44,700 nucleotides of DNA. It comes from a virus. Shown here piece after piece: positions 15,329 to 25,032 of this stretch. Below the pieces are notes generated by a model, which saw nothing but the letters and a program-made list of their open reading frames with translations, was not told where the DNA came from and did not search any database. Position numbers and translations under genes: made by a program. The first letter of the stretch is position 1, and the number at the start of each line of letters is the position of its first letter. Location of the stretch: IMG/VR virus record IMGVR_UViG_3300013100_000005, positions 1-44,700 of that record, one strand, 5' to 3'.

Positions 15329-18300
15329 ATGGCAGACGATAACAACCCGATTTATTACAAAGACTTGGTTAGCCCGGATAATTCAATTACCGATCTAATA
15401 AAGCAATTGGACGAGTTAAGCGACGTTTACGCAAATGCGTTAAAAAACATCAAAGCCGAGGCAATCCAATTAGCGGCTAATCTGCAAAAAGTTTCCGGCG
15501 CAACCGAAACAGGGAGAAAGTCAACCAGGGCGGCCGCAACGGAGGTTGATAAATTAGCTAGGGCGCAAAAGGATTTGAATTTTGCGGAAAGCGAAAACGC
15601 TTTGAAGTTGGCAGAATTGAAACAAGCCCAACGAGAGGCAAACGAGATTAACAAATTAACCGTTAAACTCAACCAATCGGCGGAGGGTAGTTATAATAAA
15701 TTATCGGCTCAATACTCATTAAATAAAATTTACCTCAACAACATGACGGTTGCGGAGCGTGAAAACACCGAGGAGGGCAAAAAGCTTGTTGCCGAAACAA
15801 AAGCCATTTACGAAGAAATGGACAGGTTACAACGTGTTACCGGTAAGTTCACGTTGAACGTTGGTAATTACCCAGGCATGACAGAGGCGTTAGGTAATTA
15901 CGGGGATAAGGTAAAGGAGGTGTTGGGATTAAACACGGCTTTTGGTAATTCTTTGGTAGCAATGTTTAGTGCAGCATTTGAGCAAAAGAAAAAAATGTTG
16001 GAAGAGGCACCGGCGGCGTTAACGATTACCGGAGGTGCAGCACCAACAACACCGAGCGAGTCGATCAATACCGACGGCATCGAAGAGGCGACCGTAATAA
16101 CCGACGAATTGGGCGGTGCTTTGGAAACTGTACAGGATGGGGGAGAGGGATTAAAAGGAATGTTTACCAATTTGGGAACCAATGTAAAAGCATTCGGCCA
16201 AACATTACTTGGATTATTAGCAAATCCCGTGTTCCTTGTTATTGCAGGGTTAGCGGCCGCCGGTGCAGCGTTTAAATTTTGGTTCGATTACAACAAAGGT
16301 TTAATTGAAGCCACCAACCTAACCCAACAATTTACCGGATTATCCGGCGACGCAATGAAAGCATACCGAAATGAGGTGCAAGCGTTGGCCGATATGTACG
16401 ACAAGGATTTTAAAGAAGTTTTGGAAAGTGCAAACGCCGTTGCAAAACAATTTGGAATTTCCCAACAAGAAGCGTTGGGGCTTGTAAAAGATGGATTTAT
16501 TGCGGGTGCAGATGCTAACGGCGAATATTTGGAGGGATTAAAGGAATACCCGGCGTACTTCAAAGAGGCGGGATTGTCAGCGAGTGAGTTTATAGCGATT
16601 TCAACCCAGGCCAACAAATCCGGTATTTATTCCGATAAAGCAGTTGATACGATTAAGGAGGGTAATTTGCGTATTCGGGAAATGACTAAAGCCACGGCCG
16701 ACGCTTTGACCGGTATAGGTTTAAATTACAAGGAACTCCAAACCAATTTGCAAAACGGTTCGATGACTACGTTTGATGTAATGCAAAAGGTTTCCGAAAA
16801 ACTAAACGAGTTACCCGCAAGTTCGGCCGTTGTAGGTACTGCAATTGCCGATATTTTCGGCGGAGCGGGAGAGGATGCCGGATTGGAATATCTTAAAACC
16901 TTAAAAGACATTGACACCAATTTGGATAATGTTAAAGACCAGGCGGGAGAACTTGGAAAGTTGCAAGAAGATCAATTGCGAAGCCAGGCCGAACTAAACA
17001 ACGTAATTGCGGCTTTGTTCGATTCGACCGGCGGCACATTTGAATCAATGACAGCCAGGGCAAAAACATTTGTCAACGATGGTTTAACGTGGATTATTAA
17101 AGGAATTGTTGATATAATTAATTACGGAATTAAACTTTATAATGATTCCGTTGCATTCCGTGTTATCATACAGGGTATAATTGCATATTACAATGTTCTT
17201 TGGACGGTTGTTAAATCCGTATTTACGTACATGATTGACACGTTAAAAGTTATCGGTAAATTATTACATGGTGCTTTTACTTTGGATTTCGACGAGATAA
17301 AACAAGCGTACATGGATTGGGGCAATAACGCCAAAAAGTTAGTTACGAATGTTGTTAACGGTACAGTTGATGCGGTTGTTAAAGGTGCCAAAGATTTAAA
17401 CAAAAGGATTAAGCCGATAACAATTCCGGTTATGGTTGCTACACCAGGTACGCCGGCAGCACCGGCAAGCACCGGAAAAGCAAAAGCCGCCAATTATGAT
17501 AAACCAACAAAAGACAATTCCAAAGATTTAGAGAAAGCCAGGAAAACGAATTTGGATTTAATGCGTAAATCCCAGGACGCACAATTGGAGTTGGAACAAA
17601 ACGGATTTAAAAAACGAGAGCAACAAACCCGTCTTAATTTCAGTAGGCAAATAGAAGATTTAAAATATCAATTATTAACAGATAAGACTTTGACCGCCCA
17701 GGGTAAACAGTCAATAAATGAAATCGTTTCGTCTTTGGAGCAACAACAAACAATGGAGTTGGTAAAGTTGGAAGAGGAACGAAACATTGCGTTATTGGAA
17801 AAACAAAAGCAAGGGTTGCAAATCCGGTTGGATTCCGCCCGCAAAGGTTCAGAGCAAGAATATCAATTAAAACTTGAATTGATCGAAAAGGAACGCCAAT
17901 TGGAGCAATTGCAAAATTCGGCAAAGCCGGTTGGGGAACAACAAAGTTCAACCGCTATTGACGCAAAATCGGATACTAAAAAAGTTGCCACGGATGACGA
18001 GTATTTAAAAACACAGTTAGCCAGGTATGACGCAATAAAAGCTTTGGAGCAATCCGAATTTGATTTATTGCGTAACTCCGAGGATAGAAAAACACGATTC
18101 CGTTTGCAGGCTGAAAAAGACCGTTTGCAAAAGATTTTGGAACTCAACAAACAAATGGGCAACAAAATGACGGAAACGGAAGTTAAAACCGTTCAGAATA
18201 CAATTAAGAAAATCGACCAGGAAATTACCGACAATAAAAAAGACGAGAGGGGACGGGATATTTACGGGTTGTTTGGTTTGAATTTGGACGATGACGCAAA

Positions 18301-19141
18301 AGCCGCAATTGATGAAAGTATTTCTTTTGCTATGGGTCAAATGTCTAGTTTCTTAGATGCAAAAGTTGCAATGGCAGATCAAGCCGTTGCGGCGGCGGAT
18401 AAAGAGGTTGACGCAAGCGAAAGGCGTTTGGATGCGGAATTGGAAGCCAGGGCAAACGGTTACGCAAATGATGTTGCCACGGCTCAAAAGGAATTGGACA
18501 ACGACCGAAAAGCCCAGGATAAAGCCAATAAGGACAAGGCCAAAGCGGTAAAGCAACAACAAATGCTCGATACGATTTCGCAAACATCGAGTTTAATTAC
18601 AGCATCCGCCAACATTTGGTCGTCTTTATCCGGCATCCCAGTTATTGGTGTAGGTTTGGCACTTGCTGCAATTGGTGTAATGTGGGGTTCGTTTGCGGCA
18701 TCCAAATTAATGGCGAAGTCAGCAACCCAGGGTAATACAGAAAGTTACGGGGATGGTACATTGGAGTTTTTGGGCGGAGGTTCGCACCAATCCGGTAACG
18801 ATGTTGATTTGGGAACAAAGAAAAATGGAACCCGCCGACGTGCGGAGGGTGGAGAGGCTTTTGCGGTTATCAACAAAAGAGGAACCCGCCGTTTCCGTTC
18901 ATTTATTCCCGATGTTATCAACTCATTGAATAACGGTACATTTGCCAATAAATACTTAAAAGCTTATTCCGGTGCCGACGGATTGTCTTTAAATATTGGG
19001 GGCGGAGATTCCCCGGATATGAAACAAATTAAAAACGATGTTTCGGCAATTAAGGAGCAAAGCAAAAGAAAGTATTACACCGACGGAAATTCAACCGTTG
19101 AGGTTTACAAGAATTTAAGGCGTAGAATTAGAAACAATTAA
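15329..19141 (+). CDS. Tail tape measure protein
   Basis: 1270 residues, the longest gene in the window. N-terminal coiled coil (about 20-170), a hydrophobic segment ANPVFLVIAGLAAAGAAFKF at about 298, further hydrophobic stretches near 590-650, a Lys/Glu/Gln-rich coiled coil at about 720-1010, and a second membrane-like segment near 1103-1128 (IPVIGVGLALAAIGVMWGSF). This is the standard design of tape measures, which set tail length and take part in DNA passage through the inner membrane. At about 0.15 nm per residue it predicts a tail of roughly 190 nm (inference). No lysozyme or peptidase domain was recognised. Confidence 0.9.
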   Translation: MADDNNPIYYKDLVSPDNSITDLIKQLDELSDVYANALKNIKAEAIQLAANLQKVSGATETGRKSTRAAATEVDKLARAQKDLNFAESENALKLAELKQAQREANEINKLTVKLNQSAEGSYNKLSAQYSLNKIYLNNMTVAERENTEEGKKLVAETKAIYEEMDRLQRVTGKFTLNVGNYPGMTEALGNYGDKVKEVLGLNTAFGNSLVAMFSAAFEQKKKMLEEAPAALTITGGAAPTTPSESINTDGIEEATVITDELGGALETVQDGGEGLKGMFTNLGTNVKAFGQTLLGLLANPVFLVIAGLAAAGAAFKFWFDYNKGLIEATNLTQQFTGLSGDAMKAYRNEVQALADMYDKDFKEVLESANAVAKQFGISQQEALGLVKDGFIAGADANGEYLEGLKEYPAYFKEAGLSASEFIAISTQANKSGIYSDKAVDTIKEGNLRIREMTKATADALTGIGLNYKELQTNLQNGSMTTFDVMQKVSEKLNELPASSAVVGTAIADIFGGAGEDAGLEYLKTLKDIDTNLDNVKDQAGELGKLQEDQLRSQAELNNVIAALFDSTGGTFESMTARAKTFVNDGLTWIIKGIVDIINYGIKLYNDSVAFRVIIQGIIAYYNVLWTVVKSVFTYMIDTLKVIGKLLHGAFTLDFDEIKQAYMDWGNNAKKLVTNVVNGTVDAVVKGAKDLNKRIKPITIPVMVATPGTPAAPASTGKAKAANYDKPTKDNSKDLEKARKTNLDLMRKSQDAQLELEQNGFKKREQQTRLNFSRQIEDLKYQLLTDKTLTAQGKQSINEIVSSLEQQQTMELVKLEEERNIALLEKQKQGLQIRLDSARKGSEQEYQLKLELIEKERQLEQLQNSAKPVGEQQSSTAIDAKSDTKKVATDDEYLKTQLARYDAIKALEQSEFDLLRNSEDRKTRFRLQAEKDRLQKILELNKQMGNKMTETEVKTVQNTIKKIDQEITDNKKDERGRDIYGLFGLNLDDDAKAAIDESISFAMGQMSSFLDAKVAMADQAVAAADKEVDASERRLDAELEARANGYANDVATAQKELDNDRKAQDKANKDKAKAVKQQQMLDTISQTSSLITASANIWSSLSGIPVIGVGLALAAIGVMWGSFAASKLMAKSATQGNTESYGDGTLEFLGGGSHQSGNDVDLGTKKNGTRRRAEGGEAFAVINKRGTRRFRSFIPDVINSLNNGTFANKYLKAYSGADGLSLNIGGGDSPDMKQIKNDVSAIKEQSKRKYYTDGNSTVEVYKNLRRRIRNN

Positions 19142-19144
19142 AAG

Positions 19145-21649
19145 ATGAACCCGAAATACAGATTTTTTATTTATCTAAATGATGACGACGATAACAAAAG
19201 GGTTGTCAATCCAAATTATAAATCGGACTTATCAAAAGATTACGATTTAGAAAACAATCAAAAGTTTTACCGGACTAAATTATCCGGTAAAATTTCTTTT
19301 TTAAGAGACGATTACGATTACATAATGGCTCAACCATTTGAAACGCAATACAACATTTTAATTGAGAGATCGGACGATTGGGGTTTAACATGGGGTTATG
19401 AATTTTTAGGTAAGTTTTTCAAAACGGATTGCAACGTTGAGGAGGACGATAAAAAATTAATTGTTCAACCCGACCCCGTGGATGATTACACCGAGGTATT
19501 GGCCGGATTAGATAAAGAATATAATTTAATTACTTTGGCACCGGTTATTGATCCTTTGATTGTTCAGAAACGCCCATTGATACAGGTTTATATACCGGGC
19601 GACAATGTTGTTTCTTGCTTTTTGGGCGGTAATTCATGGGAGCAAGACGCAAACGCAACCACCGACGAAATGGCATTGGTTGATAATTTCCATTTCGCTT
19701 TATGTAATTTATTAAAAGAAATTAATTTAACAATCAACGGCACACCGGTTGCGGCAACGGGATTATATACCGGTCGCATGAGTATAAGCACGGACGGTAC
19801 TTTAATGACGGGACAGTTAAGAACAAGTAACCCCGATTATTATTTGGAGGTAACCCAGGTTAAAAGCGGGTTGTCTTGGATAACATTTGGTTCTTTCTTT
19901 TGTAATTTGCGTAGAACGTCCGACAATGTTTCGTTGTTCGCTTTTTCTACATCAACACCAGGTTCTTTTGATGACTTCGATTTTACAATGACGGCGGAAA
20001 ATGGAGCGACCGGAACGGCTTTGTGTGAAATGAAAACATACAGGATTTACGCACGTTATTTATTGGATGTTGAAACAATCCAGGGTTTAAATACTTATCC
20101 ATTGCCGGGAGACGATATTGTTGGGTATAATCGTAATTACCACCGTGCAATTGGTTATGCAATCGACGTTGCTTTTATATCTCAAAACTTTTCATTGGAG
20201 CCAACCGAATGGGGGCGGGCGGATAACCTACGTTACTACTTACCGCCGTATTCAATATTTGGACAAGCTTTTTACCCAATAGCCCGATCAACGTGGCGTT
20301 ATGCCTCTTTATGGTTTAGCTTTGATCTATTCGATAATTTTATTGAGGTTGACGGCCGAAAGCGTTATTTGTTGCGGGACACTTATCCGATTTATTCGGT
20401 TATCAATATATTATTAAAACAGTTTTCCCCAAACATTACCCATGAAGAAACGGAGGCATGCAGCCAATTTTTATATGCATCGCAAAACCCGATCACTTAC
20501 CAAAAGTTTAAATTATCAATAACGCCAAAAAGCAATGTGTTAACCGGTGCGTACACTCAACCGGCACAAAAGGCACCGGCGACATTAGGGCAAGTATTAA
20601 ACATGTTGCGGGACACTTACCGTTGTTATTGGCATTTAGAAAATGGAAAACTAAGAATCGAACATGTTAGTTGGTACGAAAACGGCGGTTCTTATTCCGG
20701 CGGCGACGTTGTGGGTATTGATTTAACAACAATGATTAATATTCGTAATGGCAAAAGTTGGGCGTTCAATTCGTCGGCTTATTCGTGGGATAAAGTAGAT
20801 ATGCCGGAACGTTACCAATTTGGTTGGATGGACGACGTAACATTGGCGTTCGAGGGGTTACCAATACAGGTTGTTAGTAAATACGTTACGCCCGGTAAAA
20901 TCGAAGAAATTAACGTTTCAATGTTTACATCAGACGTTGACATGATGTTGTTAAACCCGGACGATATGAGTAAAGACGGTTTCGCACTATTCGCAAGCGT
21001 TAACACAAACGCATTGGTTGAGCCGGACACGGGGTTTAGTGGTAGTTCGGGTAACAATGGAATTACAACACCAAAATATGCCTTAAAATCAGAGGTTTTG
21101 GGAATGGATGCGGTGGCCAGGTTCAACGCTTATTCAGAATTAGGTACAAATGTTAGGTTGGCTTTTTTTGATGGAAGCAATAACGAAATATATAGCATTG
21201 TTCTTGGTTTCGTTATAGGTAGTCAAGATTTTGTTGAACCGGTAACAATACCGTTAAATGCCGCAACGGTTGCTTTTGGTGTAGATGGAATTGGAGATTT
21301 TAGGTTTTATCAATTGAGCGTTGCCGAATTGCAGGAATTGCCATTTGTTGAGCGGGATATTAACGGCGTAACCTACTTTTTGCAAAACGGTTATTTGGCT
21401 TTTGTAACACTTCAACCTAATTATTACATATATGATTTACCGTCGTACAATGTTTTGATAAATGGAACCAATGCGTTTGTTGCCGGCATCCAAAAAAAGA
21501 AAAAACAAAACGTTGTTTTCCCGTTGAGAGGTTCGCCAAACATGACGGAATTAGTTAAAACTAATATTGGCAACGGAACAATTGACAAAATGAGCGTAAA
21601 TTTACACAGTCGAATGACGAAAACAACATTGAAGTATGACACAGAATAA
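19145..21649 (+). CDS. Large tail tip protein (distal tail or tail-associated)
   Basis: 834 residues, starting three bases after the tape measure. The N-terminus (about 1-130) is acidic and Tyr-rich (LNDDDDNKRVVNPNYKSDLS), the middle has repeated beta-rich blocks, and there is no coiled coil. Distal tail or tail-hub proteins directly follow the tape measure in siphoviruses. No specific fold can be named from sequence. Its stop overlaps the next gene by 14 bases. Confidence 0.6.
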   Translation: MNPKYRFFIYLNDDDDNKRVVNPNYKSDLSKDYDLENNQKFYRTKLSGKISFLRDDYDYIMAQPFETQYNILIERSDDWGLTWGYEFLGKFFKTDCNVEEDDKKLIVQPDPVDDYTEVLAGLDKEYNLITLAPVIDPLIVQKRPLIQVYIPGDNVVSCFLGGNSWEQDANATTDEMALVDNFHFALCNLLKEINLTINGTPVAATGLYTGRMSISTDGTLMTGQLRTSNPDYYLEVTQVKSGLSWITFGSFFCNLRRTSDNVSLFAFSTSTPGSFDDFDFTMTAENGATGTALCEMKTYRIYARYLLDVETIQGLNTYPLPGDDIVGYNRNYHRAIGYAIDVAFISQNFSLEPTEWGRADNLRYYLPPYSIFGQAFYPIARSTWRYASLWFSFDLFDNFIEVDGRKRYLLRDTYPIYSVINILLKQFSPNITHEETEACSQFLYASQNPITYQKFKLSITPKSNVLTGAYTQPAQKAPATLGQVLNMLRDTYRCYWHLENGKLRIEHVSWYENGGSYSGGDVVGIDLTTMINIRNGKSWAFNSSAYSWDKVDMPERYQFGWMDDVTLAFEGLPIQVVSKYVTPGKIEEINVSMFTSDVDMMLLNPDDMSKDGFALFASVNTNALVEPDTGFSGSSGNNGITTPKYALKSEVLGMDAVARFNAYSELGTNVRLAFFDGSNNEIYSIVLGFVIGSQDFVEPVTIPLNAATVAFGVDGIGDFRFYQLSVAELQELPFVERDINGVTYFLQNGYLAFVTLQPNYYIYDLPSYNVLINGTNAFVAGIQKKKKQNVVFPLRGSPNMTELVKTNIGNGTIDKMSVNLHSRMTKTTLKYDTE

Positions 21650-22520
21650 CAACTTTAGCGTATTGCCTTTTTACAGTTCGATTGAGGAGCAAAACCACCG
21701 TAAAAGTTATGCTTACGGGAACATTTACCCGCTATTCACTCCAAAGGATAGATTGTTGCCGTTTCAGATAATAACCGATTCCGTATTTGTCGGGGATGTT
21801 GCAGTTACTTTGCAAATAACATCAGCTATGCTTTATAAAAAAACGGGGGAATTTGTGGCGGACATTACCCAGGGTATTAACGAAACCGGATTAGAGGTTG
21901 CAAGCTTTCCAACGTTTGGTTATGATATTATAGTTTATCCGGGGAACTTTCCGTTACCAATAGTTATGTTGCCAGGAATGTATTATATTGTTTTATCGGA
22001 CGGAACCCGAAATTGGTATTCGGATATTTTCACGATGGTTAACGAAATAGGGGGATATTTAAAAATTGAATGGTACGACGTTGAAAACCTTGTTTTTGAT
22101 GCCGGCCAAATAGTTTATAAAAACCCAGGTTTCCGAAATATTCTATATTTGCTAACTGAATTGGGAAAACCGGAATACGTGTTTGAAGAGGAGGGAGAAA
22201 ACAGAGACGGATATTTTTTTGCAGAAAAACAGATTTCAGAAAAGACTTATAAGTTTACGGCATTAGCCCCCGAATACCTTTGTGACGTAATGCGATTTAT
22301 CAGAATGAGTGATTATGTTTTGATTACCGATAAGTACGGGCGGAAGTATGATTGTGATACTTTTTTAATTACCCCTAAATGGGAGACGCAAGGCGACATT
22401 GCAAGCGTTGAATGTGAATTTCAAACGGCGACGGTCGTTAAGAAAATAGGCCAGGGCGCAACGATTATAACCGGCGGAGACTTTAACAATGATTTTAACA
22501 ATGACTTTAACAATCAATAG
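21636..22520 (+). CDS. Tail tip protein with C-terminal DFNN repeats
   Basis: 294 residues. Beta-rich, with the N-terminal half alternating aromatic and Gly/Pro positions. The C-terminus carries three tandem copies of a four-residue unit (DFNN), coded by a 12-base tandem repeat at about 22479-22517 (GACTTTAACAAT and variants). The gene overlaps the previous one by 14 bases and lies three bases before the esterase-bearing tail protein, so a tail hub or baseplate-like role is inferred. Confidence 0.55.
   Translation: MTQNNNFSVLPFYSSIEEQNHRKSYAYGNIYPLFTPKDRLLPFQIITDSVFVGDVAVTLQITSAMLYKKTGEFVADITQGINETGLEVASFPTFGYDIIVYPGNFPLPIVMLPGMYYIVLSDGTRNWYSDIFTMVNEIGGYLKIEWYDVENLVFDAGQIVYKNPGFRNILYLLTELGKPEYVFEEEGENRDGYFFAEKQISEKTYKFTALAPEYLCDVMRFIRMSDYVLITDKYGRKYDCDTFLITPKWETQGDIASVECEFQTATVVKKIGQGATIITGGDFNNDFNNDFNNQ
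22479..22517 (+). repeat. Tandem 12-base repeat at the 3' end of the tail gene
   Basis: Three copies of GACTTTAACAAT or a one-base variant code for DFNN units. Copy number could vary by slippage. Confidence 0.8.
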
Positions 22521-22523
22521 AAA

Positions 22524-24629
22524 ATGGCAAACAATCAAATTTTAAAAGATGCCATTGCGGCCGTAATAAAAGAGAACGGCAACAATGAGATTACCGGGGA
22601 AATAATGCAACAAGCATTAAACAGTATAATAAACCAATTTGGCGTTGGTTCGTTGTTTCTTGGTTTAGCAAATCCAACAACAAACCCAGGCACTCCCGAT
22701 CAAAGAGTTTTTTATATAGCTGCACAACCAGGGGTTTACGCAAACTTTGGAGGGTATGAGTTGACGGGTACAAAATTAATAGTGCTTGATAATAAAACAG
22801 GCGTTTTTGTTGCTACTGTTATCATAGATTTATCTAAATATTTTTACCCGGATTACTTAAAAGATAATTCTTTGACTTATACGGGGCCGGAAAAAACAAT
22901 ATTAAATGCAATAAAGGTTTTGGATTTTGAGCCGGTAGCGGATGAACAAAGCCATGATTGGATAGTTTTATTAGTTAAAGCCAACCCGGCAAACATTATA
23001 ATAAGGAATTTAACGGCGGCCGCAAATTGGGAATTGGTGTTGGAAGAGGAAAGTTTTACAGATGAAAGCGGAGTTAAATATTATAACGGACAAATAGAAT
23101 ACCCTTATGCGGATGCGGTTTTTAAGTATAATATTGGCGTTGATTGGTCGAAGTTGCCAAACGATTTTTCGTTTGACAATAATGCAACTAATTTACATGT
23201 AAAACCGGGAGGGTTTAGCCAGGGTTTAGCAATATTAAATGGCATTGAAAAAAGCAGCTTACCAAAATATTTATTAGATGATGACTTTTTATATTCACGT
23301 GTAGTTAGAAAAGTTATTTCAGCAATACCGGTTTTCGACATAGTAGTGCCGAATATTTATAAAAATGATGATTGGCGTTTGCATTATGTTGCCACGGACA
23401 ACCCAACAGCGCCTTTAAATGCTAGTTACAAATTTAGTATAGAGATTAGAAACCTAACAACAAGCAAAGCGTATATAATTGTTCAGTATAACCAACCGGA
23501 ATTGGTTTTGGCTCAACTACAAGGCTTAAAAACTTATGAGGGTAGGTTTTGGAGTTCAGACGGTACGCATTACATTGATTATAATATTCGTATTGATTGG
23601 GCTTTGTTAGGCGCAAACTTTCAATATGCGCCGCTTGCGCCGTCTGAAATAAAATTGAAGATCGGAGACAATAACATTACAAGCGGAATAAAACCAGGTT
23701 TTTACGGTAGTCCTTTAAGATACCCGGTTTCTTTTTTAAGTGGTAGAACCGCCGTAATGTATGGAACATCAATTTGGGCTTTGTCTTATGATATGCCGGC
23801 GGCAATAATTAAGAACGGAGGTAATTATAAAAACGAAGCAATATCAAGCGGATGTTATAGGAGCGGAGTTTCAACAGCTACACCCGAAACCAAAATTCCG
23901 TGGCCAACTATGTTAAGGGCTTTGGGAGATACAGTTGCGGATAAAGTTTATATTCTTGCAAATTGGGATAGCGTTTACAGAAACCTAGCATCTTTAAACC
24001 CTCCAAACCGTGCTTATTTCGACGGACAACATGAGGTAGAGGCTATACAAAGAGGTATTACAGATGCGGAGTTTTACATTAGTTGCAGCTATGAGCGTAG
24101 AATATTGCCATACTTAGACGGAACAAAGCCAATGCCGGACGTTTGGTATTTTGGCGCACCATATAATGACGCAAAGCCTTGGTTAACTTACGAGACGCCG
24201 GAACAATTTATTGAACAGCCGGTAAATCCAGTTGATAAAAACACATTCATGGGGGCTATGAATTTTTATATTGGCTTAATTTTGCAGTATAATCCGTACG
24301 CCCGAATTGCTTTAGTAGGTCATTACGAAAACCAATTAGTACCGAGAATTTCGCAAGGTCAAATTGCTTTGGCAAATCATTGGCAAATACCATTATTAAA
24401 AACATGGGAGTTAACGGGTTTTTCACAAAACAGAATACCAGGCACGCAGCACTTAAACGTTGATGACCCAGGGCGTGCAGCGTATGCGGGTGTTGATGGA
24501 ACCGACCCAACAAAGGATATTACATGTTTGCAATGGTGGATTCCCGACAACATACACCCGGCCACATCCGCCCAGGCTCAAAACCTTTTATTAGATATAC
24601 AAGCAAATTGGATTAGTAAAACATATTAA
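22524..24629 (+). CDS. Tail protein with SGNH esterase domain (host-surface enzyme)
   Basis: 701 residues. The N-terminal 70 residues look like a virion attachment part, followed by two similar beta-rich segments (about 110-250 and 255-400). From about 400 an SGNH/GDSL hydrolase is visible: block I VMYGTSIW with Ser416, block III FGAPYND with Asn548, and block V PDNIHP with Asp675 and His678. These give the Ser-His-Asp triad and the oxyanion Asn. Such phage domains remove acetyl or similar groups from surface glycans during adsorption. This is probably the receptor-binding or depolymerising tail protein; the substrate is unknown. A terminator follows. Confidence 0.8.
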   Translation: MANNQILKDAIAAVIKENGNNEITGEIMQQALNSIINQFGVGSLFLGLANPTTNPGTPDQRVFYIAAQPGVYANFGGYELTGTKLIVLDNKTGVFVATVIIDLSKYFYPDYLKDNSLTYTGPEKTILNAIKVLDFEPVADEQSHDWIVLLVKANPANIIIRNLTAAANWELVLEEESFTDESGVKYYNGQIEYPYADAVFKYNIGVDWSKLPNDFSFDNNATNLHVKPGGFSQGLAILNGIEKSSLPKYLLDDDFLYSRVVRKVISAIPVFDIVVPNIYKNDDWRLHYVATDNPTAPLNASYKFSIEIRNLTTSKAYIIVQYNQPELVLAQLQGLKTYEGRFWSSDGTHYIDYNIRIDWALLGANFQYAPLAPSEIKLKIGDNNITSGIKPGFYGSPLRYPVSFLSGRTAVMYGTSIWALSYDMPAAIIKNGGNYKNEAISSGCYRSGVSTATPETKIPWPTMLRALGDTVADKVYILANWDSVYRNLASLNPPNRAYFDGQHEVEAIQRGITDAEFYISCSYERRILPYLDGTKPMPDVWYFGAPYNDAKPWLTYETPEQFIEQPVNPVDKNTFMGAMNFYIGLILQYNPYARIALVGHYENQLVPRISQGQIALANHWQIPLLKTWELTGFSQNRIPGTQHLNVDDPGRAAYAGVDGTDPTKDITCLQWWIPDNIHPATSAQAQNLLLDIQANWISKTY

Positions 24630-24636
24630 ACAAAGC

Positions 24637-24664
24637 AGGGTTCTAAAACAGAACCCTCTTTTTG
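24637..24664 (+). terminator. Terminator of the virion operon
   Basis: AGGGTTCT at 24637-24644 pairs with AGAACCCT at 24650-24657 across a five-base loop, then CTTTTTG. It separates virion from lysis genes. Confidence 0.9.
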
Positions 24665-24686
24665 TTCGATGTATTTTATAAATTTG
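24662..24686 (+). promoter_or_regulatory. Possible promoter of the lysis genes
   Basis: TAAATTTG at 24679-24686 is a perfect -7 box. The nearest TTG (24662-24664) is only 14 bases upstream, shorter than the usual 17-20, so strength is uncertain. The expected start is near 24692, about 15 bases before the ATG at 24707. Confidence 0.5.
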
Positions 24687-24706
24687 TATGACTATAAAAC
24701 AAAGCA

Positions 24707-25024
24707 ATGGCAATAGAGTTACCAAATAGTGAGCAAGTAGAGTTGGCGGACAAGAAAGGGGGAACCCCTTACATGTTGGTTGTGGCCGTAATTTTGTTGG
24801 GTATAATGACAACGATGTATTTTACATCAAATAAAACCAACCGGGGGGACAATTTAGCCGCAATTAAAAATTGTACCGACGAAAACCGGGAACTAAAAAC
24901 AGAGAACAAACAGTTGCGAGCCGAATTATTAGCAACAATTAGGGGTGCAGCATTAGACAAACAGGAACTTAAAAAGAATACGGATAGTGTTATCCGGGAG
25001 GCAGCAAAAAAACATATCAAATAA
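24707..25024 (+). CDS. Membrane-anchored coiled-coil protein (spanin-like candidate)
   Basis: 105 residues. A 22-residue N-terminal tail is followed by one membrane span (PYMLVVAVILLGIMTTMYF, about 22-40) and a charged coiled coil (KNCTDENRELKTENKQLRAE) to the end. This N-in, single-span, helical-ectodomain plan is that of inner-membrane spanins of Gram-negative phages. It starts the lysis operon, with the endolysin two genes on. No adjacent lipoprotein was found, so the spanin assignment is tentative; a holin role is also possible. Confidence 0.55.
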   Translation: MAIELPNSEQVELADKKGGTPYMLVVAVILLGIMTTMYFTSNKTNRGDNLAAIKNCTDENRELKTENKQLRAELLATIRGAALDKQELKKNTDSVIREAAKKHIK

Positions 25025-25032
25025 TTAAGGTT

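Noticed and set aside
24756-24771. AAGGGG-GAA-CCCCTT hairpin inside the gene at 24707
   Set aside because: The three-base loop and lack of a T-run make a terminator unlikely; probably chance within coding sequence.
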